DNA from: Sphingopyxis sp. DBS4
GTDB taxonomy: Bacteria > Pseudomonadota > Alphaproteobacteria > Sphingomonadales > Sphingomonadaceae
Direction: 5' to 3'
NCBI RefSeq assembly: GCF_024628865.1
Contig: NZ_CP102384.1
Span: 2,429,001-2,493,000, forward strand
Length of the DNA stretch: 64,000 nucleotides
The stretch's first letter is position 1, and the number at the start of each line of letters is the position of its first letter. Below are positions 48,801-55,168 of the stretch, in pieces. The translations under genes and the position numbers were made by a program. The notes under the pieces were generated by a model that was not told where the DNA came from, made no database searches, and worked only from the letters and a program-made list of their open reading frames with translations.

Positions 48801-51658
48801 ACAATCTGACCGCCACCTCGGGCGGCACGATCACGGCGACCGGACCGCTGGTCGCGGGCGGCAACCTCGACATCGGCGCGGTGGGCGCCGTCAACTTGGC
48901 GGATGCGACCGCGGGCGGCTTCATCGACATCGACGGACAATCGATTGCCTTCGACGCGCTCGACGCAGGCGGCTATGTCGATCTCGACACGACCACGTCG
49001 GAAGGCGATCCGGGCACGGTCACCGGGGTATCGATCGTCGCGGGCGCGGACGTCCATCTGGCGGGCAGCAGCATCGACACCGACAGCGTCACCGCCGCCG
49101 CTTCGCTTTCGGCGACCGGCACGACCGGCGCGGTCGCGATCGACAACGCCGCCATCACCGGCAATATCTCCGTTTTGGCGGCCGGGAACATCAGCGGCAC
49201 CTATAGCGCCGGCGGCGACGCGCTACTAAGCGCGGGCGGCAATGTCGTCGCGTCGGTCAGCGCGACGGGCGGCTATCCCGACTCGTCCAACCCCGATCTG
49301 CCGAGCGGCGGCAACGTCTATGTCGATGCTGCCGGCAACGTCACCCTGACCGACAGCAGCGCCGGCGGGATGTTCGGCGTCAACGGCCGGTCGGTCGCGC
49401 TGACCAACGCCGCGGCGGGCGAGGACATGCTCATTCTCGCGCAAGGCCCCGCGACCCTTTCGGAAATCAGCGTCGGAGACGATCTCGATGTGCGGGCCAC
49501 GGGTGCGGTCATCGCAAATGACGTGAGCGCGACCGGCCTCGGGCCCGACGGCTTCCTGCTGAACTATTCCCCGACGGGCGGCTTCACCATCGGGCAGGGC
49601 GAAGGATCGACCTCGCTAGACGGCGCCGACATCGACCTTCGGTCGTCGGGCGCGTCGGTCGGCGCGAGCGGTCTGTCGGCGGGCGACGACATCTTCCTGA
49701 CCGCCGCGACCACGATCGCGCTGAACGGCGCGGAGACGCTGGGCCTCGGCGTCACCGGCGGCGACAGCAGCATCCGCACCTCGGGCGGCGATACGACGCT
49801 GGCCGGGCTCGACGCGTTCAGCGACGTGGTCGTCGATGCGGCCGGGACCGCCAACGTCACCGGCTCCGTGCAGGCGGGTCGCGATATCGCGATCAACGCC
49901 GGCAACGTCCAACTCGCCGATCTGGCCACCCCCGGCGGCAACGCGCTCCAGACGCTCACCGCGGGACGCGATGTCGTCATCGCCTCGGCCGCGGGCATCG
50001 ACGGCGGCCGCATTACGGGGCAAGGCAATGTCACGCTGACCGCCAACGGCGCGATTGCCGTGACCGGCGTCGCGAGCGGCGGCGACATGAACCTCGCGGG
50101 TGCAACGGGAATTGCCGCCGACCGGGTCGAAAGCGGCGGCGCGACGACTCTCGCCAGCAGCGACGGCCTCATCAACCTCGGCTCGCTGACATCGACCGGA
50201 GATGTCGACGCGAGCGGCGATAGCCTGTTCATCGGCGATGGCGGCAATCTGACCTTCGCCAATCTGGTCACCGATGTCGGCGATGCGGCGGTTCGAACGA
50301 GCGGCGATTTGGTCGTCGTCAACGGCAACATCGCGGGCCGTGTCGACCTGGCCAGCGCGGGCGAGCGGATCAGCATCGATACGCTGACCGCGAACAGCGC
50401 CAACATCTCGGCGACAAACGGATCCGTCACGCTGAACAATGTCACGGTGACGAGTTCGCTCAACGCAAACGCCTTCACGTCGGTGCAGATCAGCGGCATC
50501 GTGACCGGAGAGAATATCACGCTGGCGTCCGGCGATATCGAGATCGGCAGCGCCGCGCGCGTCGGCACGGCAGGCGTGACGCAGGGGCTGTCGTTCCAGA
50601 ACAGCAACAACGAGCAGCAGACCTTCGTCGGCGGCACCGGGACGCGCGATGGCTATCATATCGATGCCGACGAGTTGACGCGCGTCTTCGGCAACAATGT
50701 CGATATATTTGCGCCGGAGGTATTCGTCGCCGCCCCATCGCTGGTCGGCGGAACCGCGCAGCCCGATGTCGTGGTCGACGACTTCACCATGACCGCGGGC
50801 GGGTCGGGGGCAAATCTCGGCGCCACCGGATCGCTGTCGATCTTTACGCCGGGCAAGATGCGCGTTCTCGGCGATGTCCAGTTGACCGGGCTTTCGGACA
50901 CCAACGCGCTCAATCTGCGCGCCGACACGGCGCTCGAAGTCCTGTTGGGTCAGGGTTCGGTGCGCCTGGTCGGCGCGAACGACGCACCGGGCGGACAGCT
51001 CAACATGCGGTCGAGGGATATCATCGTCGCCACGCCGGAGGCCATCGACGACGTTGCCAATGCCACCACGCTCGAGGCGATCGAAACGCGGCTGGCGCAG
51101 AACGACGGCATCACCCTCGACGAAGGGGCGCTTTTCGCGCGCGGCATGAACTTCAACGGCAATGCCTATGTCCAGAACAGCGGCAGCGGCACCGACTATG
51201 CCCAGCGGCGCGGCCTGACCTTCGGCGCGGGCGGGCTCAATGTCGCGACCGAAGGCAATGCGCGGATCGTGCTCAACGGGGTGCATCTGGGCCCGAACGG
51301 GCAGGTAACGGGGCTCGACACGATCCCGCTGCTGACGATCAACGGCGGCGGCGTGGTGGTCCCGTCCGATCTCTACAACCCGGCGGCGACCTTCAACGGC
51401 TGCCTGATCGCCGGCGTCGCCGCCTGCTCCTTCGTCCCACCCGAGCAGCCCGACTATGAATCGAACTTCCCGGTCCAAGACGTGATCGAGAAGGAAGTCG
51501 ATGGCGACGATGACAGCGGCGACGGCACCAGCCTGCCGACCGCGCTGATCACGATGCGCGCCCTCGACCCGCTGACCGGCGAGCCTTTGCTCGACGATCC
51601 GGTGACCGGCGCGGGCAACGACGATCTGTGGACGCCGACCACCGACACGCAGCCCTGA
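42896..51658 (+). CDS. Giant TpsA exoprotein (filamentous haemagglutinin-like)
   Basis: 2920 residues from ATG 42896, or 2911 from ATG 42923, which has the better ribosome site (AAGGA at 8 nt). A signal peptide ends at about residue 48 (YGGPAQAQ). Residues about 55-180 form a TPS domain with NAGGILIGSSGVINVGSLVL in place of the usual NPNGI motif. The rest is a long parallel beta-helix: many short repeats rich in GG, GGNGG and T/S (about 1000-1470), then imperfect repeats such as GDLSI/AGGNVNLNANGNV. No cysteine-rich or toxin-like C-terminal domain is seen; the end is acidic (EVDGDDDSGDG). Probably a surface fibre or adhesin. GC-rich simple repeats give large spurious antisense frames. Confidence 0.93.
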   Translation: MTFAARTTAMRATATPSPVRNGKRRLLSSCAIAAGIMALAYGGPAQAQVAGSALNPPGTVTIGTDAANHTTNVSVTDAQTIINWVPTDTTGTGDIDFLPSGSTWNFNGTGDYVVLNRFVNGAGGSLSRQIALNGEINSYIGLTSGTQGGSIWFYNAGGILIGSSGVINVGSLVLTTSDIDTSGGFFGSPDPTDPTVRSIRFMATTPGSTRGVTVNGEIHANQLGAPGSSYVALVAPRVTQAGRVEVYGSAAYVAAEAADITMNAGLFDIQVGVGATGGQAITHTGITTGPEQQASGPAQRIYMVAIPKNDAVTMLVSGQVGYQDAAASAQTDSDGRVILSAGYDVTSNAFTGEAYLTRNPAAAAADITVNDIIFRSNVEAHASGAFLGQPFGVVPTGGPFTFVPPPQQGRFAIQGDGFFTGDTSATLTINAGRVGFVTGNLSVVSGGNATTPGDAAINVAGGQLSVQGLTSISAPGFFGTATGDTQGGSAGLTITNGGQMIASGGLSLSADAFGGFDDGGLASGDGTGGSVTLTVAGAGSSLSGGDIYLHANGYGALPSSGFDIADTGGAGTGGTATVRVQNGASLSTTAGLTLEANGQGGFGLDQSGIGHGGDTLVEATGANSLLQASQTSLAATGIGGGGDVDDPLTGPVASQNGGEGIGGTATLRFNATGTSPRSTGLTDIDVSAAGGSAGDFDAASGENARGGDATGGDAVVEVLGGNAQMTSLTINASAVSGEGRSGSGTTARSGDAEGGTIAISAVGAGSVLGLSGGSVLLDASGTAATGLHENAGSGSGGTIGVSATTGGTISGMAILSGNAFGGSSNISPLLSAGTGTGGSVDFLADTGGTLSAQAYQARANGSVVNTDGNNGAARGGNVSIIARGGGTVAATAAGVSELEAAAIDGISADGSTATGGGIRMIADGGAIRLRGLTLNADATSGRDDPGSASLATGGTIAIGVGAGANSILSVDTLEAQANGIAGAYYDGFVSGPGDARGGTITLDMQGGSLTTSTSTTGIALSADGIGGDGSEGRGGSVAFTQTGGAVTTGNVLITANGEGGEAGNGIGRLATLSLTGGTFNANGGSVVVTANGEGGQGLTGNDDPDFGRDGGTGGLGQGGTATITIGGTAVVNAGVLGAYASGTGGSGGDFFTDGLEAGAGGAGGTGNGGLATLNLISGSLTSDIVVAEARGNGGTGGTMYSSSSTGPSIGGGVGGDGGAAAGGTATLNLGTTALTLGPSGGLSARAIATGGQGGNGPSEGTGGDGGLAEGGTAQAIIDNHDAGQLTLALDSSATGGNGGFGDSGDAGNGGDAIGGTARVEANGADAEAVVSQSNFLTSATGGNGGTVFGDSLAAPTVAGRGGNGGFGAGGIIEVAASNGATIGLSGDFSSSGTGGNGGNGGNNLNAPMLTGGDGGTGGGALGGIVHLFANGGTVTSDGAPVAITVGGVSGAGGNGGTGSGSDGNFGGTVADQGGTVVIEALTTPGGTGGITLGDTSIQANGSLAGRIELRADNSAITMNSLTAEATGYAEPVNGNTTPASPGIFLTATGGSIATTAATGGDMTLRTNGGVDIDAQGDGQVSATGNLTIDAFDTVHVTHTDRGAAPTLSAAGDLSISSGLNINADPGTLLSAGGTLTLQGIGPVSSVIADRISGNDIVITANDLAVIEHAEAVDDFLANTYSFRTGLNSIIAGGDIDINVVTTADLGNSTAGGHIAVTARSIDFNNANAGTFVSLNASGTGATDGIVGTNITADGGVSLNGRSVDIDGTVQSGQSLFVTANTGNAAIGLANVAGDISVFAGTDLSGTYRAGGNVNLNANGNVTAEADAAGGYVDPSGSFTSEGYVFAEADGNVTLTNSSAATMLGVQANGAASLTGASAGEDVFVLAGTTATLSGITAGDDLTVQANGLVSVTNAATTGTGRDDRSIVYAPIPSSPTISFLQIVTTPADLSNIMLTGDAGIAAANVRAFNNLTATSGGTITATGPLVAGGNLDIGAVGAVNLADATAGGFIDIDGQSIAFDALDAGGYVDLDTTTSEGDPGTVTGVSIVAGADVHLAGSSIDTDSVTAAASLSATGTTGAVAIDNAAITGNISVLAAGNISGTYSAGGDALLSAGGNVVASVSATGGYPDSSNPDLPSGGNVYVDAAGNVTLTDSSAGGMFGVNGRSVALTNAAAGEDMLILAQGPATLSEISVGDDLDVRATGAVIANDVSATGLGPDGFLLNYSPTGGFTIGQGEGSTSLDGADIDLRSSGASVGASGLSAGDDIFLTAATTIALNGAETLGLGVTGGDSSIRTSGGDTTLAGLDAFSDVVVDAAGTANVTGSVQAGRDIAINAGNVQLADLATPGGNALQTLTAGRDVVIASAAGIDGGRITGQGNVTLTANGAIAVTGVASGGDMNLAGATGIAADRVESGGATTLASSDGLINLGSLTSTGDVDASGDSLFIGDGGNLTFANLVTDVGDAAVRTSGDLVVVNGNIAGRVDLASAGERISIDTLTANSANISATNGSVTLNNVTVTSSLNANAFTSVQISGIVTGENITLASGDIEIGSAARVGTAGVTQGLSFQNSNNEQQTFVGGTGTRDGYHIDADELTRVFGNNVDIFAPEVFVAAPSLVGGTAQPDVVVDDFTMTAGGSGANLGATGSLSIFTPGKMRVLGDVQLTGLSDTNALNLRADTALEVLLGQGSVRLVGANDAPGGQLNMRSRDIIVATPEAIDDVANATTLEAIETRLAQNDGITLDEGALFARGMNFNGNAYVQNSGSGTDYAQRRGLTFGAGGLNVATEGNARIVLNGVHLGPNGQVTGLDTIPLLTINGGGVVVPSDLYNPAATFNGCLIAGVAACSFVPPEQPDYESNFPVQDVIEKEVDGDDDSGDGTSLPTALITMRALDPLTGEPLLDDPVTGAGNDDLWTPTTDTQP

Positions 51659-51704
51659 GCCTTTCGGTTGACGGACCACCCCGGAGCGGGGCAAGGGCGC
51701 GGAT

Positions 51705-53183
51705 ATGACCGACGCCCCTGCCCCGCTCGCGGATTCCGGCGCGCCTCTGCGGCTGTTCAACAGCCTGACGCGCCGCCTGGAAGATTTCCGACCCGTCCAT
51801 CCCGGCGAGGCCCGCGTCTATAGCTGCGGACCGACGGTCTATAATTATCAGCATATCGGCAACATGCGCGCCTATGTCTTTGCCGACACGCTCGGCCGCA
51901 CCCTGTCGTTCAAAGGCTACACACTCCGCCATGTCATCAACATCACCGACGTCGGCCACCTGACGTCGGACGCCGATGCCGGCGACGACAAGATGGAAAA
52001 GGCCGCGGCCTCGCAGGGCAAATCGGCGTGGGATGTCGCGGCTTTCTATACCGCCGAATTCAAGCGCGACCTCGGCTGGCTGGGCGTCCGCGATCCCGCC
52101 AAATGGACCGTCGCGACCGACTATGTGCCGCGGATGATCGCGTTCGCGGAGCGTATCGCCGATGCGCATTGCTACGAGCTCGACAGCGGCCTCTATTTCG
52201 ACGTCTCGACCGTCGCCGATTACGGCCGCCTCGCGCGTGCGGTGACCGACGAAGGGGAGGGCCGGATCGAGGAAGTCGAGGGCAAGCGCCACGCCGCCGA
52301 CTTCGCGATCTGGCGCAAGACCCCGCCCGGCGAGACGCGGCAGATGGAATGGGATTCGCCCTGGGGCCGCGGCGCGCCCGGCTGGCACCTCGAATGTTCG
52401 GTGATGGGCGAGGCCGAGCTCGGGATGCCCTTCGATATCCACACCGGCGGCATCGATCACCGCGAGATCCATCATCCGAACGAGATCGCGCAGAACCAGG
52501 CCTATCGCGGCTGCGGCAGCCTCGACTGCGCCGAGCATTCGGGCGCCCGGATGTGGATGCACAATAATTTCCTGATCGATCGCGGCGGCAAGATGTCGAA
52601 GAGCTCGGGCGAGTTCCTGCGCCTGCAATTGCTGGTCGACCGGGGCTACCACCCCCTCGCTTACCGCCTGATGTGCCTGCAGGCGCACTACCGGTCGGAG
52701 CTGGAATTTTCGTGGGAAGGCCTCGGCGCCACGCTGACGCGGCTGAAGCGGCTGGTGATGGCGGCCGCGTCGGTGCGCGATGCCGGCGAAGCGGAGATCG
52801 CCGACCGCCGCCTTGCCGACCTGCTCGCCAAATTCGACGCCGCCATGTCGGATGATCTCAACACCCCCGTCGCGCTGACTTTGCTCGAAGAGGCGGCAGC
52901 GATGAAAAAAGTCGATGCGGGGCAGAAACGCGCCACGCTGGCGGCGATGGACGCCGTGCTCGGCCTGCAACTGCTGACGCTGTCGCGCGAGGAGCTGCGG
53001 CTTCGCCCTAAAACCGCAACGATCAACGAACCGGCAATCGAGACCATCCTCGCCCGCCGCAAGGACGCCCGCGCGGCAAAGGATTTCGCCGCCTCCGACG
53101 CGTTGCGCGACGAACTCATCACCGCAGGTGTCGAGGTGATGGACGGCGACCCGCTGGGATGGGATTGGCGGCTGGACAATTAA
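51705..53183 (+). CDS. cysS: Cysteinyl-tRNA synthetase
   Basis: 492-residue class I aminoacyl-tRNA synthetase. The HIGH motif is YQHIGNMR (His50 to Asn53), the KMSKS motif is GGKMSKSSGEF, zinc ligands are Cys41 (VYSCGPTVYN) and later Cys/His in WHLECSVM and GGIDHREIHHPNE. The C-terminal DALR-type helical domain ends in LGWDWRLDN. It charges tRNA-Cys. Start ATG 51705. It is co-directional with the TPS genes but separated by 46 bp and functionally unrelated. Confidence 0.97.
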   Translation: MTDAPAPLADSGAPLRLFNSLTRRLEDFRPVHPGEARVYSCGPTVYNYQHIGNMRAYVFADTLGRTLSFKGYTLRHVINITDVGHLTSDADAGDDKMEKAAASQGKSAWDVAAFYTAEFKRDLGWLGVRDPAKWTVATDYVPRMIAFAERIADAHCYELDSGLYFDVSTVADYGRLARAVTDEGEGRIEEVEGKRHAADFAIWRKTPPGETRQMEWDSPWGRGAPGWHLECSVMGEAELGMPFDIHTGGIDHREIHHPNEIAQNQAYRGCGSLDCAEHSGARMWMHNNFLIDRGGKMSKSSGEFLRLQLLVDRGYHPLAYRLMCLQAHYRSELEFSWEGLGATLTRLKRLVMAAASVRDAGEAEIADRRLADLLAKFDAAMSDDLNTPVALTLLEEAAAMKKVDAGQKRATLAAMDAVLGLQLLTLSREELRLRPKTATINEPAIETILARRKDARAAKDFAASDALRDELITAGVEVMDGDPLGWDWRLDN

Positions 53184-53184
53184 T

Positions 53185-53284
53185 TCCCCTCCCGCTTGCG
53201 GGAGGGGTTAGGGGAGGGCATGTTGGCCCGACCCGTTGCGTATTTGGACAGGCCCTCCCCCGGCCCCTCCCGCAAGCGGGAGGG
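53185..53284. repeat. Paired palindromic repeat, CCCCTCCCGC-GCGGGAGGGG type
   Basis: Inverted arms CCCCTCCCGCTTGCGGGAGG... and ...CCTCCCGCAAGCGGGAGGGG, about 33 nt each with one to two mismatches, flank about 33 bp. The right arm's last bases (GGGGAG) form the ribosome site of the next gene. Confidence 0.85.
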
Positions 53285-53291
53285 GAGATGC

Positions 53292-54236
53292 ATGACCAAA
53301 ACCATCACCGTCCTGTCCGGCCTGATCCGGCCGCTCGTCGAAAGCCGCCTGCCCGATTGGGTCGAACCGCGCTTCTTCATGAGCAAGGAAGAGGCGATGG
53401 CGCTCGCGCCCGAAGCCGAGATCGGCTGGTTCGACATGTACGACAAGAAGGACATGGCCGCCGCGGTCACTGCCGCGACGAAGATGAAGTGGCTCAACTC
53501 GATCTATGCCGGGGTCGACGGCATGCCGCTCGACCTGCTCAAGGAACGCGGCACGGTGGTGACGAACGGCGCGGGTATCAACGCGATCACCATCGCCGAA
53601 TATGTCGTGATGGGAATGCTCACGGTCGCCAAGGGCTATCGCGACGTCGTCCGCGCGCAGGAGCGGCGCGAGTGGCTGATCGAATCGCCGGGCAAGGTCG
53701 AACTCTATGGGTCGAAGGCGCTGCTGCTCGGCTATGGCGCGATCGGCAAGCTGATCGAGGAGCGGCTGAAGGGCTTCGCGGTCGACGTCACCGTCGTGCG
53801 CCGGTCCCCTGGCGCCAATACGCTGACCCCCGACCAGTGGCGCGCGCGGCTCGGCGAATTCGACTGGGTCATCCTCGCGGTCCCCGCGACCCCCGAAACC
53901 GACGGCATGATCGGCGCCGCCGAACTGACCGCGATGAAACCCACCGCGACCCTGATCAACATCGCGCGCGGCGCGGTGGTCGATCAGGACGCGCTCGTCG
54001 CAGCGCTCGACGCGAAACAGATCGCGTCGGCCTTTCTCGACGTCACCACCCCCGAACCGCTCCCCGCCGACGACGTGCTGTGGAGCCTCGACAACGCGCA
54101 CATCACCATGCACCTTTCAGGCCGCGCGCAGGACAAGATGTTCGTCCGCGCCGCCGAACGTTTCCTCGAAAATCTGGGCCGCTGGCACAAGGGCGAGCCG
54201 GTCGAGCCGCGGGTCGATTTGACACTGGGGTACTGA
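53292..54236 (+). CDS. D-2-hydroxyacid dehydrogenase
   Basis: 314-residue NAD(P)-dependent D-isomer 2-hydroxyacid dehydrogenase. The dinucleotide motif is LLLGYGAIGKLIEERL; catalytic residues are in INIARGAVVDQDAL (Arg), FLDVTTPEPLPADD (Glu) and DNAHITMHLSG (His). It would reduce a 2-keto acid, or oxidise the D-hydroxy acid, in the cytoplasm. ATG 53292 is chosen because GGGGAG precedes it; the frame is open further into the repeat. Substrate unknown (glyoxylate/hydroxypyruvate-like reductase is possible). Confidence 0.92.
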   Translation: MTKTITVLSGLIRPLVESRLPDWVEPRFFMSKEEAMALAPEAEIGWFDMYDKKDMAAAVTAATKMKWLNSIYAGVDGMPLDLLKERGTVVTNGAGINAITIAEYVVMGMLTVAKGYRDVVRAQERREWLIESPGKVELYGSKALLLGYGAIGKLIEERLKGFAVDVTVVRRSPGANTLTPDQWRARLGEFDWVILAVPATPETDGMIGAAELTAMKPTATLINIARGAVVDQDALVAALDAKQIASAFLDVTTPEPLPADDVLWSLDNAHITMHLSGRAQDKMFVRAAERFLENLGRWHKGEPVEPRVDLTLGY

Positions 54237-54270
54237 AAACGCCGTCTGCGCAAGCGCGACGGAAAAGCGT

Positions 54271-55119
54271 TCAGACCGGCCGCTCGGCCTTCAGCTCGCG
54301 CACCAGCGGTTGCAGCCGCTCGTCATATTTGGCGAGCATCGTGTGCGCCCCGGCGTGGTCGTAGAAGCTCACAAGTTCGCGCCCGTTCCAGCGGTGGATC
54401 GCATAGGCGGGGTCTTCGGCGACGATCATCGGACGATCGTCGGGCTTGTTCTCGTCGATCGGGCGAAGGTCGAGCGAGACCTGCGGCGCGGTCGACGAGC
54501 AGATGGCGATCGTGCGCCCTTCCCACGCGACGGTGACGGCGCGGTGGAGGTGGCCGCAAATAAGGCCGCGCACCTGGTCGTGGCGGCGGACGACGTCCGT
54601 GAAGCGATGCACCCATGGCTCGTCGGGATGGGTGTTCATCCATTCGATGCCGCTTTCGACGGGCGGGTGATGCATCACGATATAGGTCGGTTTGTTCCGG
54701 TCCTTCGCCAGCTCGGCGTCGAGCCACGCCGCCCGCGCGTCGCAAAAGGCGCCGCCGTGCCGCCCTTCCTCGAGCGTGTCGATCGTGACCAGCCGCAGTT
54801 CGGGCAGCTCGACCGCATATTGGATAAAGCCGTTGCCGTCGTCAAAACCCGGAAACTGCGCGTGAAAATTGTCGCGCAGATCATGGTTGCCGACGCTCGG
54901 CCACACCGGAAAGGGGCAGCGCGAGAAAGCGGTCGCCAGCCGGCGGTAGCTGTCGGGGTCGCCGCGATCGGTGATGTCGCCGGTCGCGAGCAACAGGTCG
55001 GGACGGTTCGGCCCCTCGATCAGCACGTCGAGCACGTCGTCGAGCCGCTTGCGGTTATATTCCGCGGGGTTATCAGGATCGAAACCGATATGAATATCGG
55101 TGATCTGGGCGATCAGCAT
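54271..55119 (-). CDS. cpdA: CpdA-like cyclic nucleotide phosphodiesterase
   Basis: 282-residue class III phosphodiesterase of the calcineurin-like fold. All metal motifs are present in order: QITDIHIG (D-H), LLATGDITDRG (GD), SVGNHDLRD (GNHD), IVMHHPPVESG (H) and ICGHLHRAV (GHLH). The family hydrolyses cAMP (E. coli CpdA) or glycerophosphodiesters. It starts 49 bp after the stop of the multiheme cytochrome gene, in the same direction, so it may belong to the cNMP-linked redox operon. AGAGGA precedes ATG 55119. Confidence 0.87.
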   Translation of the reverse strand: MLIAQITDIHIGFDPDNPAEYNRKRLDDVLDVLIEGPNRPDLLLATGDITDRGDPDSYRRLATAFSRCPFPVWPSVGNHDLRDNFHAQFPGFDDGNGFIQYAVELPELRLVTIDTLEEGRHGGAFCDARAAWLDAELAKDRNKPTYIVMHHPPVESGIEWMNTHPDEPWVHRFTDVVRRHDQVRGLICGHLHRAVTVAWEGRTIAICSSTAPQVSLDLRPIDENKPDDRPMIVAEDPAYAIHRWNGRELVSFYDHAGAHTMLAKYDERLQPLVRELKAERPV

Positions 55120-55168
55120 GTCCGTCCTCTGCCCCTGCTCCGGCCGCCTGGTCGCGGCCGCCCCATCG

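Noticed and set aside
44570..49057. A 1495-codon open frame on the minus strand
   Set aside because: Antisense to the repeat-rich TpsA gene; Ala/Arg/Gly-rich low-complexity product typical of a shadow of GC-rich repeats.
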